A stretch of 64,000 bases of DNA from Streptococcus ruminantium (GCF_003609975.1 NZ_AP018400.1:1810501-1874500); one strand, 5' to 3'; shown: positions 49,905 through 59,371, counted from the first letter of the stretch. Numbers and translations: made by a program. The notes: generated from the sequence alone by a model not told the origin.

Positions 49905-52900
49905 ATGACTAAGTTAAGAAACCTACTTCTAATCTTGCTGGTGTTGTTTGGCGGGATTTTTTCTGTCCAAGCAGCCTCGGCAAAATCTGTTGACATCAAA
50001 GTTGAAAATACAGAATTGACTCCAGAAGTACTTAATGGAGGACTTTCTACGAACTTTTCATTTGATTTTATTGTACCTCGCGAAGCAAGTAAAGGCGATA
50101 CAACAACCATTTCTCTGCCAAACGAATTAAATTTTCAGCGGGATCAAGAATTTGATGTCTATGCTACTAATGGCGGTAACATAGTCGCAAAGGCCAAAAT
50201 TGATACTGCAAATAAAAAATTAACATTGACCTACACAGATTACGTTGACAACCATAGTGACATAGTAGGACATCTCTCGATGAATGTTGTGGTAGATAGG
50301 AAAGTGGTAATAGCCGCAAAAAGCATTTCAGCAGAAATAAAAATAAATGACAATACCACCATCAAGATTGGTAGCGGGAAAATTAACTACACTGGTACAG
50401 AAGGTGATAGAGACGATGTTGATTTTTGGAAATACGGAGTTAGTTCTAGAACCGATGAAATAGTGTATTTAATCAATATCAAACCTTCCAAAACAACTGT
50501 ACACAATGCCATCATTATTGATACACTTAAGTCTCCGGGTCTGCAGTATGTGGAAGGTAGTTTTGAAATCCAAGAGGGAGAGTGGTATAAAAATCATCAA
50601 AATTACTGGACGTTAGGAAAGGCCACTGATGTTACTAGTAAGTATAAAGTTGAGGTTTCTCCTGACAAAACCTCTTTTAGAGTTGAACTTGGAACAGTTG
50701 CTGACAAAGGATACGTAATTAAGTATAGGGTAAAAGCTGATTATTCTCTCGTCAACGGAGAACAGCTTAACAATTTGGCAGAATACTATACTGGAGCAAC
50801 TAAAAAAACTTATGCCAATAACACTCATACATATCAAAGCGCTTCTGGCACAGCTGCTGGCTATAACTATAGCATCACCATCAAAAAAGTAAACGAAGCT
50901 GGAGAAGCTCTTGCAGGGGCTGAGTTTACCGTTACCCGTAAATCAACCGGTCAAGTCATCGGCACATTTACAACCGACTCGGAGGGGAAAATAATTATTG
51001 GTAAGCTTCTAAGAGATGAGTATATCCTTACAGAAACCAAAGCGCCAGCAGGCTATGTGATTGCAGCTCCTGTAGAGAAAATAGCTGATAATTCAGCCAT
51101 AACCATCACAGACAAAAAAGCAAACATTGACATTGAAGGCAAAAAGACCTGGGTGGATAACAACGACCAAGACGGTAAACGTCCGAAATCTATCACTGTA
51201 AACCTCTTGGCGGATGGCAAAGTCGTTCAATCCCAAGAGGTAACAGCAGCTAACAACTGGGAGTATACTTTCACCGACCTACCGAAATACGCTAACGGAA
51301 AAGAAATCGTCTATACTGTGGAAGAGGTGAAGGTAGATGGGTATGAGACGAAGGTGGAAGGAACCAACATCACCAACACCCATACTCCAGAAACAACGCA
51401 AGTTTCAGGTACTAAGACTTGGAACGACAACAACGACCAAGACGGTAAACGTCCGAAATCCATTACCGTAAACCTCTTAGCTGATGGCAAAGTCGTTCAA
51501 TCCCAAGAGGTAACAGCAGCTAACAACTGGGAGTATACTTTCACCGACCTACCGAAGTACGCTAACGGAAAAGAAATCGTCTATACTGTGACAGAAAACG
51601 CTGTTGAAGGCTACACCACAACCTACGATAAGTACAATATCACCAATAGTTACACACCTGGTCAAACTAGCCTCACAGTAACCAAGGCTTGGGATGACAA
51701 GGACAATCAAGACGGTAAACGTCCTGAAGCTATCCAAGTTCAACTCTATGCCAACGGTGAAAAGTTGGGCGAACCTGTAACCCTGACCACTGATAACAAG
51801 TGGACACATACTTGGACAGGACTTGCTAAGAAGGCAAACAAAAAAGACATCGTCTACACCGTCAAAGAAGTCTCAAAAGTAGAGGGATACACCACTACTG
51901 TAGGAACTGTTGAAAATGGAAATGTCACCATTACCAACACCTATAAACCAAGTACAACCTCTATCAAGGTAAACAAGGTCTGGAAAGATAAGGACAACCA
52001 AGATGGTCTGCGCCCAACTTCCATTACCGTCAACCTCTTGGCGGATGGTGAAGTTGTTAAGACGGAAACGATCACACCAAATGCTGATGGCGATTGGAGC
52101 CACACCTTCACAGACTTGCCTGAATACAAAAATGGCAAGAAAATCACTTACACCGTTTCAGAAGAAAAGGTAGAGGGATACGAAACAACGGTAGAAGGAA
52201 CTACCATCACCAACACCCATACTCCAGAAACAACAGAAGTTGCAGGTACCAAGACTTGGAACGATAACAACGACCAAGATGGTAAACGTCCAAAATCCAT
52301 CACCGTAAACCTCTTGGCAGACGGTCAACCGGTCGCAAGCAAAATCGTCACCGCAGACGACAACTGGGCTTACAAGTTCTCAAACCTACCTGCTAAGAAA
52401 AATGGAGCTGCCATTACCTACACGATTAGTGAAAAAGCAGTCGCAGATTACACTACAACCTATGATGGCTACAATATCACTAACAGCTACACACCGGGAG
52501 AAACAAGTGTCACTGCCACAAAAGTTTGGGAAGACAACAACAACCAAGACGGACTGCGCAGGGAAATCAAACTAGAACTCTACGCAGACGGTGTTGCCAC
52601 TGGACAGAGCCAAACCCTTTCTGAAGAGAACAACTGGAAAGCAACCTGGACAGGACTTGCCAAGAAAGCAAACAAAAAGGACATCGTCTACACCGTCAAA
52701 GAAGTCACTGCTATTGATGGCTATACTTCAAAAGTAACTCAAACATCAACCAATAACTTTACCATCACTAACGCCCACACTCCAGAAACAACGCAAGTTT
52801 CAGGTGCTAAGACCTGGAATGACAACAATGACCAAGACGGTAAACGTCCGAAATCTATTACCGTCAACCTCTTGGCTAACGGTGAGGTCGTTCAAAGTCA

Positions 52901-54299
52901 GAAAGTCTCTGCCGATAACAATTGGACCTATACCTTTACTAACCTACCGAAGTACGCTAACGGAAAAGAAATCGTCTACACTGTTTCAGAAGAAAAGGTA
53001 GAGGGATACGAAACAACGGTAGAAGGAACCAATATCACCAATACCCATACTCCAGAAACAACAGAAGTTGCAGGGACTAAGACTTGGAATGACAACAACG
53101 ACCAAGACGGTAAACGTCCGAAATCTATCACCGTAAACCTCTTGGCGGATGGTAAGGTCATCAAGAGCCAACAAGTCACTGCTGAAAACGACTGGAAGTA
53201 TACCTTCACCGACCTACCGAAGTACGCTAACGGAAAAGAAATCGTCTATACTGTTTCAGAAGAAAAAGTAGACGGGTATGAGATGAAGGTGGATGGCTAC
53301 AATATCACAAACAGTTACACACCAAGTACAACCTCTGTCAAGGTAAACAAGGTGTGGAAAGATAAGGACAACCAAGATGGTCTACGCCCAACTTCTATTA
53401 TCGTCAACCTTCTGGCAGATGGTCAGGTAGTTTCTACAACAACCATCAAACCAGATGCCAACGGTGATTGGAACTACACATTCACAGACTTACCTGAATA
53501 CAAAAATGGCAAGAAAATTACCTACACTGTGGAAGAGGCGAACACACCAAACGGGTATACCTCATCTGTAGAAGGAACTACCATCACCAACACCCATACT
53601 CCAGAAACAACGGAAGTTGCAGGGACTAAGACCTGGAACGATAACAACGACCAAGATGGTAAACGTCCGAAATCTATTACCGTAAACCTCTTGGCAGACG
53701 GTGAAGTCGTTCAAAGTCAGAAAGTCTCTGCCGATACGAATTGGACTTATACCTTTACTAACCTACCGAAGTACGCTAACGGGAAGGAAATTATCTACAC
53801 TGTAACTGAGAATGCCGTTGATAACTATACAACAACCATTGATGGTCACAACATTACCAACAGTTACACACCTGGTCAGACGAGTCTCACTGTTACCAAG
53901 GTCTGGAAGGATAACAACAATCAAGACGGTAAACGTCCTGGATCTATCCAAGTTCAACTCTATGCCAACGGTGAAAAGTTGGGCGAACCTGTAACCCTGA
54001 CTGCTGATAACAAGTGGACGCATACTTGGACAGGACTTGACAAGAAAGCAAACCAGAAAGATATTGTCTATACGGTCAAAGAGGTTTCAGTGGTTGATGG
54101 ATACACAGCATCTGTAGGAAAAGTTGAAAATGGAAATGTCACCATTACCAACACCTACAAGCCAACCACTCCTCCTAAGAAGAAAAAATCGACTCCACTG
54201 CCATCAACAGGAAGTCTCAGCGGACTAGGACTGACGTTTGTCGGACTAGCACTTGCCGCGACTATCAGTGTTCGAGCGATTTACCGAAAGAGGAAATAG
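49905..54299 (+). CDS. LPXTG surface protein with eleven Cna-B repeats
   Basis: A 1464-residue wall-anchored adhesin-like protein. It has a signal peptide (about 1-27), a non-repetitive adhesin/Cna-A-like region (about 28-300), one SpaA/Cna-B domain (about 312-400, ITIKKVNEAGEALAGAEF, GYVI), then eleven Cna-B repeats of about 83-90 residues, each starting like TKTWNDNNDQDGKRPKS and ending YxITNxYTP or TITNTHTPETT. The C-terminus has KKKKSTPLPSTG, a hydrophobic helix and YRKRK, the sortase signal. Lys/Asn/Glu placement suits isopeptide bonds. The start has AGGAGGG. It resembles collagen-binding or pilus-like S. suis proteins; the ligand is unknown. Confidence 0.88.
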   Translation: MTKLRNLLLILLVLFGGIFSVQAASAKSVDIKVENTELTPEVLNGGLSTNFSFDFIVPREASKGDTTTISLPNELNFQRDQEFDVYATNGGNIVAKAKIDTANKKLTLTYTDYVDNHSDIVGHLSMNVVVDRKVVIAAKSISAEIKINDNTTIKIGSGKINYTGTEGDRDDVDFWKYGVSSRTDEIVYLINIKPSKTTVHNAIIIDTLKSPGLQYVEGSFEIQEGEWYKNHQNYWTLGKATDVTSKYKVEVSPDKTSFRVELGTVADKGYVIKYRVKADYSLVNGEQLNNLAEYYTGATKKTYANNTHTYQSASGTAAGYNYSITIKKVNEAGEALAGAEFTVTRKSTGQVIGTFTTDSEGKIIIGKLLRDEYILTETKAPAGYVIAAPVEKIADNSAITITDKKANIDIEGKKTWVDNNDQDGKRPKSITVNLLADGKVVQSQEVTAANNWEYTFTDLPKYANGKEIVYTVEEVKVDGYETKVEGTNITNTHTPETTQVSGTKTWNDNNDQDGKRPKSITVNLLADGKVVQSQEVTAANNWEYTFTDLPKYANGKEIVYTVTENAVEGYTTTYDKYNITNSYTPGQTSLTVTKAWDDKDNQDGKRPEAIQVQLYANGEKLGEPVTLTTDNKWTHTWTGLAKKANKKDIVYTVKEVSKVEGYTTTVGTVENGNVTITNTYKPSTTSIKVNKVWKDKDNQDGLRPTSITVNLLADGEVVKTETITPNADGDWSHTFTDLPEYKNGKKITYTVSEEKVEGYETTVEGTTITNTHTPETTEVAGTKTWNDNNDQDGKRPKSITVNLLADGQPVASKIVTADDNWAYKFSNLPAKKNGAAITYTISEKAVADYTTTYDGYNITNSYTPGETSVTATKVWEDNNNQDGLRREIKLELYADGVATGQSQTLSEENNWKATWTGLAKKANKKDIVYTVKEVTAIDGYTSKVTQTSTNNFTITNAHTPETTQVSGAKTWNDNNDQDGKRPKSITVNLLANGEVVQSQKVSADNNWTYTFTNLPKYANGKEIVYTVSEEKVEGYETTVEGTNITNTHTPETTEVAGTKTWNDNNDQDGKRPKSITVNLLADGKVIKSQQVTAENDWKYTFTDLPKYANGKEIVYTVSEEKVDGYEMKVDGYNITNSYTPSTTSVKVNKVWKDKDNQDGLRPTSIIVNLLADGQVVSTTTIKPDANGDWNYTFTDLPEYKNGKKITYTVEEANTPNGYTSSVEGTTITNTHTPETTEVAGTKTWNDNNDQDGKRPKSITVNLLADGEVVQSQKVSADTNWTYTFTNLPKYANGKEIIYTVTENAVDNYTTTIDGHNITNSYTPGQTSLTVTKVWKDNNNQDGKRPGSIQVQLYANGEKLGEPVTLTADNKWTHTWTGLDKKANQKDIVYTVKEVSVVDGYTASVGKVENGNVTITNTYKPTTPPKKKKSTPLPSTGSLSGLGLTFVGLALAATISVRAIYRKRK
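51123..54167 (+). repeat. Tandem DNA repeat encoding the Cna-B array
   Basis: Eleven units of roughly 250-275 bases. The segment from GACAACAACGACCAAGACGG onward and the TACGCTAACGGAAAAGAAAT block recur almost unchanged. Units alternate between two types, TKTWNDNNDQDGKRPKS and KVWKDKDNQDGLRPTS, so copy number may vary by recombination. Confidence 0.85.
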
Positions 54300-54354
54300 G
54301 CATGACAGACCCACAGAATGAGTAAAGATAAACATATATTTACTCACAATAAGA

Positions 54355-54386
54355 AACAACGGCTTTTGATACCGTTGTTTTTTTTA
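54355..54386 (+). terminator. Terminator of the Cna-B protein gene
   Basis: AACAACGG...CCGTTGTT followed by TTTTTTT. Confidence 0.9.
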
Positions 54387-54425
54387 CTTCACAAGAATGG
54401 AAAAGCTAGGTCAGGTAAAAAGCAG

Positions 54426-54468
54426 AAAGCTCTACGTTTCTAGTTTTTCACGAAACGTAGAGTTTTTC
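54426..54468. terminator. Bidirectional hairpin between surface protein gene and bacteriocin array
   Basis: AAAGCTCTACGTTTC pairs with GAAACGTAGAGTTTTT, with T-rich flanks on both strands, so it can end transcripts from either side. Confidence 0.65.
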
Positions 54469-54502
54469 TCATGAAGTCACCTTTTGAAAAAAATTCTTTC
54501 CC

Positions 54503-54697
54503 TTAAAATGAATCCTTCCTCTTACGAAACAAATAGCATATAAAATAGAGAACATATAGCAAATCTAGTAAAAATAGACAAGCAAGTAACCCAAATTGTC
54601 ACCACGACTCAACTTTTACAGCTAAAAATATGATGGAAAGCGGCTGTATTGTAAAAATAAACTTGGAAATCTTTTCAAATTTTTCTTTTGTAAACAT
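54503..54697 (-). pseudogene. Small membrane protein (putative immunity), interrupted by TGA
   Basis: The frame reads MFTKEKFEKISKFIFTIQP..., like the 62-residue protein at 63376-63564, with two hydrophobic segments and a basic end FRKRK. A TGA at 54599-54601 replaces one of the two tryptophans in the paralogue's VESWW. It lies after the 359-residue partner at the downstream end of the array. Confidence 0.6.
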
Positions 54698-54746
54698 TTT
54701 TTGTACCCCATGTCTTGTCCAACTATGGTTGACAAGAAGTCTGTTT

Positions 54747-55826
54747 TTACTTTTCAGTATACAATTTTATAATTTGCTGATCTATATCCATAGAAAAGAT
54801 ATAGGGTCTATTCATTTGGAAAAACCTGCCATCAATCGGAGGAGTGATGCGGCAATCCAAACAATCTATAAACTCCGAAATATCGCTTCTTAATTTAGAT
54901 ACTGTTTTCCTGGACATACCATTTGCAATCTGTTCGAATACCAATTCTTGAATGGTACTTACTAAAAATGTTTTTGATAGATAAATCAAATTCTCGTTCT
55001 GCAACCATATTCCCATCAGACCAATTTTATAAATTACATACTTCAAACGGATAAAATAGCCTACTCCTTCCTCATACTGATGCCGAACAAGCCGAGCTAA
55101 AACATCAGCCATTGCTTCAACTTGTATCTTTCTATCCTTCTTCAATAAATGTAAATTACACAGATTTTCCAACACCATTAAAAGAAGCCGATTACTCGTA
55201 TCGTCACCTTTATTGGCAAAATATGAATAAAAATGTTCCGGAGAATGTATCTTTAAATAGGATTTTGACAGTAGGATTTCTTCAAATTCTTCACTCCCCT
55301 CCAGAAGCCGATTACCAATCCATCCTTGTTCTTTCCCCAAAAATGAACTGGTTAATAACAAGACATACAAAGAAAGGTAAGACACTGGTGCAAGTCCGAT
55401 AGATTTTGGTAGGAGATAATATACTACTAGAAAAGCAAGAACCACACTTACTTCTCTTGATATTTGCATTTTCCTTAACTTTTTTCCTAAGACTTGCCAT
55501 GTGGTCCCTGAATAATAATCCTGCTCAAGGTTTACATACAGAACATCCATTATCATTTCTGGAAAGTAGAGGAGATTCAACGGTTGAAATTTCCATTGGC
55601 CATCATAAGAAAAAGGATAGAGGATAAAATAACGAATATAGCATACATTACTCAGTTTGATATAAGTGATTTGTATAAAGAATGATAAGAGGTAAAGAGT
55701 GTACACAATCAGGAGTGCAAGAAATACTCCCTTAAAAGTTCCGATAGAATTTGCTAACGGGACATAAAATAAAAAGATAAAAAAGAAATACTGAATCAAT
55801 AAGATTAATTTAAAAAAACGTTCCAT
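54747..55826 (-). CDS. Array partner membrane protein of bacteriocin G (putative immunity/accessory)
   Basis: A 359-residue protein with about two N-terminal hydrophobic segments, an internal pair near 125-165 (VVLAFLVVYYLL, YLSLYVLLLTSSFLG) and a soluble C-terminal half of about 190 residues rich in helices. It starts six bases after the stop of the 107-residue precursor, so it is translated with it. No known family recognised. It shares length and layout with the 292- and 314-residue proteins of the array but little sequence. Immunity is inferred from position only. Confidence 0.5.
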   Translation of the reverse strand: MERFFKLILLIQYFFFIFLFYVPLANSIGTFKGVFLALLIVYTLYLLSFFIQITYIKLSNVCYIRYFILYPFSYDGQWKFQPLNLLYFPEMIMDVLYVNLEQDYYSGTTWQVLGKKLRKMQISREVSVVLAFLVVYYLLPKSIGLAPVSYLSLYVLLLTSSFLGKEQGWIGNRLLEGSEEFEEILLSKSYLKIHSPEHFYSYFANKGDDTSNRLLLMVLENLCNLHLLKKDRKIQVEAMADVLARLVRHQYEEGVGYFIRLKYVIYKIGLMGIWLQNENLIYLSKTFLVSTIQELVFEQIANGMSRKTVSKLRSDISEFIDCLDCRITPPIDGRFFQMNRPYIFSMDIDQQIIKLYTEK

Positions 55827-55832
55827 AAACTT

Positions 55833-56156
55833 CTAATAAAAGACCCTATTATGCCATAAATGATGAACTGCTGCAGCAGCGCCCAAGCCAGCCAAACCAA
55901 TAATAATTGGATTTCCTGTTAGAGCTGATAGCTTGGTGATAACTCCTGGAAAATAAGCCATAGCTGTCCAATATCCCCATTTTGCCATAGTAATTGTAGA
56001 TGGGAGACCAGCTGCAATACGATTGGCCATACTTAGACCTGTCTTATGAATCAAACCTTGAATATTTTTAATAAGGTTTTGAGGACTTCCCCCATCAAGG
56101 TACATCATTTCCTCTTCTTCAAGAGCGACATAGTTATTTGGTAATACAAGTTCCAT
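55833..56156 (-). CDS. Bacteriocin-like precursor G with shared double-glycine leader
   Basis: A 107-residue precursor. The leader runs MELVLPNNYVAL through acidic residues to MMYLDGG (23 residues), identical to those of precursors C, D and F. The 84-residue core begins SPQNLIKNIQGL, is rich in Gly/Ala and hydrophobic residues (IIIGLAGLGAAAA) and ends LWHNRVFY. This fits a class II-type bacteriocin exported by a peptidase-domain ABC transporter that cuts after GG; cores are longer than most. GGAGAAAAACTCATG gives the start. The upstream palindrome 56184-56203 is shared with the others. Confidence 0.7.
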   Translation of the reverse strand: MELVLPNNYVALEEEEMMYLDGGSPQNLIKNIQGLIHKTGLSMANRIAAGLPSTITMAKWGYWTAMAYFPGVITKLSALTGNPIIIGLAGLGAAAAVHHLWHNRVFY

Positions 56157-56271
56157 GAGTTTTTCTCCTTTATTTTTACGTGGTTAGAAAGGATTTTCTA
56201 ACAAGGTATAGACAACTGTTTATCATTCTCCAGCTCAACAACAGAGCACCCTTTCTCCACTCTGGTTGGAG
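56157..56271 (-). repeat. Conserved upstream region of precursor G (copy 1)
   Basis: The roughly 115 bases before precursor G are almost identical to those before precursor C (61132-61246). They include the palindrome GTTAGAAA-ATCC-TTTCTAAC (56184-56203) close to the binding site. Precursors D and F keep only the first 50-60 bases. Confidence 0.75.
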
Positions 56272-56323
56272 TTACCTGCCCCTATACCTCCCCATCTTGT
56301 AAGCCTTAAATATCTTTATGATC

Positions 56324-57202
56324 TCACTCTATCAGACTTATCAGTTCTGAAACCAAACCCAGTCCCCACGAAACTTTAGCTTTCTTAATTCCTGAAAATA
56401 CTAAATCTGCATCTGCTAACAAGATAGCTTCAGCAGGATGACCTCTCAAGAAATTCACTATTTCATTAAAATATTTTTGAGCAACCAGTACATTCTTTAT
56501 CCTATTTTTTTGTAGCAAAAAGAAAAGTATATTTAGTTGTTCATACTCTCTCAGTTTTCGAATCTTTTCCAAAGGAAATAATTCCTCACTATTTTTGTAC
56601 AGTGTTGCATAACAAAGAATGATATTATAATCATACTCTTTTGGATGTATGTCCCATAGCCCATCCCCATCTCTTCCTTCTGCTACATCTGCTAAAATAG
56701 CACATTTAGAATAATAAGCATCCAGACCTGATTTTGCATAATAACCATTCGCAACCAAAATACTTACGCCCCATGCTAAAAGCGTCAACAAATAGTAGCT
56801 TTTCAGTAGGAAAAATATCCCCCAAAGTACAACCCAGAATGAAAAAAAGATTGTAAAATACAAAGTGAAAAAAGCTCTACGCTTTTGAGAAGGAATGAGG
56901 AAGAAAATCGGTGGCATAAATCCAAAAAAACCTTCAGTAATGCGACAAAACTTCTCTTTTCCGTTAAAATACAATTTAGGATAAAGATAGTAGGCGATAC
57001 ATTTTAAACTTAAAAATTTACCAGCGATCCATTTACAGACAAATTGATAGCTCTGTGCTAAGAAAAGACCAGCAGGAGCACTTATAAGAAAGATTATTAC
57101 TTTATGAAATAATTCAAAAATTGTCCTAGCTGTCATGAGAAACGGACATAAAGTAGCAAACACTAAGATAGCAAACAGCAAATAAATAGAAATTTTTCTC
57201 AT
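56324..57202 (-). CDS. Array partner membrane protein of bacteriocin F (putative immunity/accessory)
   Basis: A 292-residue protein from MRKISIYLLFAILVF, chosen because AAGGGGGAATTATG precedes it. The N-terminal half has about four membrane segments with a Tyr-rich loop (IAYYLYPKLYFNGKEKFCR); the C-terminal half (from about 165) is soluble, with helices and DADLVF. It lies after precursor F with a 58-base gap. Layout is like the 314-residue protein at 61537. No family recognised. Confidence 0.5.
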   Translation of the reverse strand: MRKISIYLLFAILVFATLCPFLMTARTIFELFHKVIIFLISAPAGLFLAQSYQFVCKWIAGKFLSLKCIAYYLYPKLYFNGKEKFCRITEGFFGFMPPIFFLIPSQKRRAFFTLYFTIFFSFWVVLWGIFFLLKSYYLLTLLAWGVSILVANGYYAKSGLDAYYSKCAILADVAEGRDGDGLWDIHPKEYDYNIILCYATLYKNSEELFPLEKIRKLREYEQLNILFFLLQKNRIKNVLVAQKYFNEIVNFLRGHPAEAILLADADLVFSGIKKAKVSWGLGLVSELISLIE

Positions 57203-57260
57203 AATTCCCCCTTTTTTCAAACTGCTCTTCCTTACAAACACAAGGAAGAGCAGTTGAAGC

Positions 57261-57572
57261 CTAGTAGAACAATCTTACATTATATAATGTCAGACCTACT
57301 GCACCAACTATCCCTACTCCTAGCAAGCCAGCAACCGCAATCACCTTTCCGGAAAGCATACCAACCTTAGCTAAAAGAATGGTCTTGTTTGCCCAAACAG
57401 CCTTACCCGCAGACGATAACAGCCCCACTTCGCGCATGGCAAACCGTAACCCCTCTGAACGCTTGGAAAGTCCTTCAATGTTCCTTCTAAAATTATTCCA
57501 ATCTCCCCCATCAAGGTACATCATTTCCTCTTCTTCAAGAGCGACATAGTTATTTGGTAATACAAGTTCCAT
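57261..57572 (-). CDS. Bacteriocin-like precursor F with shared double-glycine leader
   Basis: A 103-residue precursor with the same 23-residue leader ending MMYLDGG. The 80-residue core starts DWNNFRRNIEGLSKRSEG, then turns hydrophobic (VIAVAGLLGVGIVGAVGL) and ends LYNVRLFY, a C-terminus shared in style with cores G and B (xRVFY/RLFY). Leader DNA is identical to that of G and C. The binding site is GGAGAAAAACTCATG. Confidence 0.7.
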   Translation of the reverse strand: MELVLPNNYVALEEEEMMYLDGGDWNNFRRNIEGLSKRSEGLRFAMREVGLLSSAGKAVWANKTILLAKVGMLSGKVIAVAGLLGVGIVGAVGLTLYNVRLFY

Positions 57573-57684
57573 GAGTTTTTCTCCTTTATTTTTACGTGGT
57601 TAGAAAGGATTTCCGTAACATTCTCTTACAACAGATTCGTTAGTGTTATCTGAATCGCTATTCAAATGGCAAAAATAGATATTC

Positions 57685-58326
57685 TCACAAGAATTTAACC
57701 GTTATCCACGGAATCAAAGTAATTAACATACTAGAAATGATTGGGATAACTTGGGTGCTAAGCGTCAAAAAATAAATTAAACGGAAACTCTTTAACTCTG
57801 CCAGGCTGATACTGCCGATAGACTTGATATACCTAAGTGAAGCGTTAGAAGCACGGATTTCGATATACATTTTTAGGAACAAAACAATCAGCAATAACAG
57901 AATATCCATACGTACAGCCATAGTAAAAAAATAATCCATATTTTCTAATAGTACTCTCGAAAGAACCAAGATTTTCAACATAGGACTAACAAAGTACAAG
58001 ATGGCAAATGAAATAGATTGAATGATTAGTACTCGTTTTCTATCCAGTGAGTGATATAGCTCATGTATGAATGCAAACGTGCCATAGAAAGAAAATTCAT
58101 GGTCCTTTACGAAGATAACCTCATTTAAAATGGGTCTATATAAAAATTCTTTCCCTTCCTCCATAGTGGATAGAGGGTTAATGGATTCTTTCAGGTCTAA
58201 ATAAGTCCTATCAGCACCAAAATAAATTTTTGAGTACATTAAAACCCTTTTATATATCAATTGATGAGCGACAGTTAGTAACAAAATTAAAAGAAATAAG
58301 GAAAACGGAAATAAAAGAATAGTCAT
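57685..58326 (-). CDS. Membrane HExxH metalloprotease-like protein, array partner
   Basis: About 213 residues from MTILLFPFSLFLLILLLT (AAGGAG five bases upstream; an in-frame GTG lies two codons earlier). It has an N-terminal membrane helix, then FAFIHELYHSLDRKR with HELYH as a zinc site, further hydrophobic segments, and IEIRASNASLRYI, where the Glu could be the third zinc ligand as in YugP-type (Zn_peptidase_2) enzymes. It pairs with the 218-residue protein just upstream. A processing or immunity function is inferred. Confidence 0.6.
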   Translation of the reverse strand: MTILLFPFSLFLLILLLTVAHQLIYKRVLMYSKIYFGADRTYLDLKESINPLSTMEEGKEFLYRPILNEVIFVKDHEFSFYGTFAFIHELYHSLDRKRVLIIQSISFAILYFVSPMLKILVLSRVLLENMDYFFTMAVRMDILLLLIVLFLKMYIEIRASNASLRYIKSIGSISLAELKSFRLIYFLTLSTQVIPIISSMLITLIPWITVKFL

Positions 58327-58472
58327 AGGCACTCCTTAATTACCATCGCTTCTAAGCTCAGTCTACAAATCAATCTCCATCTTGGAGTATTTATAACTTC
58401 TTATAATAAACTTATCAGTTCCAAGTCTTTCCCACTCCTCACGAAACATTGGCTTTCCTAAGTTTCATTGAT

Positions 58473-59129
58473 TCATAACATGTAAAATAAAAGCATTGAT
58501 AATATAAGGTAAATGATAAACTGAAAAAAATAGCTGAGTAGGGCATGAAAGGAGATGCGTCCTACTAGGTTTGTTTGGTCTATATAATTATTATTCTTTA
58601 AGAAAGAAATGGCTTCATTGGACGCGTATGATTCGATAATAAGTGTAAAAATCAAGCAAACCAGAAGCATAATCATATCAATAGTCACCAACAACCTCAA
58701 AACCGGATAAGATGTTCCAAACCATATTGAATATAAGGTTACAACCTTCAGTAGCGTTGATAAAAGATAGGTATAAACAGATACAACTGTTTGTACTTTT
58801 AACACCCTATTCCTATCTTTAAAATGATAAAGTTCATGTAAAAAAGCCAGTGCATCTACTAAAGCATTCGTTTTTAGATTTTTTACTCCTATCGTGTTTG
58901 TCAATGGACGAAACCAGAAGGAATCTGAATAAACAATTAGAGGTTTATCCAATCCTTCTGTCTCACAAAATTGTTGGAAAATGATGTCCAAATCGTTACT
59001 TATTCTTATTTTTTTTCGACTGTATCTATTTAAACAATTTTTATTTACCCAAATAAACACAAGAGTTATGATAAGAAAAGTAAGAAGAATAACATTCATC
59101 AACGCTGCATCATTACTTAATAATTTCAT
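58473..59129 (-). CDS. Membrane HExxH metalloprotease-like protein, array partner of core E
   Basis: A 218-residue protein with an N-terminal membrane helix, ALAFLHELYHFKDRNRV (HELYH zinc motif), three or four further hydrophobic segments and IESYASNEAISFLK, matching the E-x-x-A-S-N pattern of its 213-residue neighbour. Its start overlaps the stop of leaderless core E (TAATG), so it was translated together with that core. Its C-terminal half is nearly identical to the gene entering at 63648. Immunity or maturation by proteolysis is inferred. Confidence 0.6.
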   Translation of the reverse strand: MKLLSNDAALMNVILLTFLIITLVFIWVNKNCLNRYSRKKIRISNDLDIIFQQFCETEGLDKPLIVYSDSFWFRPLTNTIGVKNLKTNALVDALAFLHELYHFKDRNRVLKVQTVVSVYTYLLSTLLKVVTLYSIWFGTSYPVLRLLVTIDMIMLLVCLIFTLIIESYASNEAISFLKNNNYIDQTNLVGRISFHALLSYFFQFIIYLILSMLLFYML

Positions 59130-59371
59130 TACCAGAATTTATAATGTTTGCCTGTTAAATATACAGCTGTAGCTACAACTGCTATTGCTCCACCTGGGTT
59201 AAGCCATGCTGATATTACTAAAGCATTGATAGTGTTCGCAACCCAACCTCCAGCCAATCGTATTGCTGCGCCAACCAGACTGTGTTTTACACCATGCCCA
59301 ACAATAGCTCCGACAGCTCCAGCAACTACAGCGATAGCAGCATCTCTAATCCAATCTCCCCCATCAAGGCA
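59129..59371 (-). pseudogene. Leaderless bacteriocin core E
   Basis: An open frame behind the sequence encoding CLDGG: DWIRDAAIAVVAGAVGAIVG, then HGVKHSLVGAAIRLAGGWV and so on to YLTGKHYKFW (about 79 residues), Gly/Ala-rich and hydrophobic like the other cores. The leader, promoter and start codon are missing: 13 bases before GATGGGGGA is the stop codon of the 243-residue partner D. The join falls at TTGATGGGGGA. It may be a silent cassette or a deletion relic. Confidence 0.6.

Noticed and set aside
51123..54167. Regularly spaced repeats that could suggest a CRISPR array
   Set aside because: Units are about 250 bases, fully coding, and encode Cna-B domains; no short repeat/spacer pattern.
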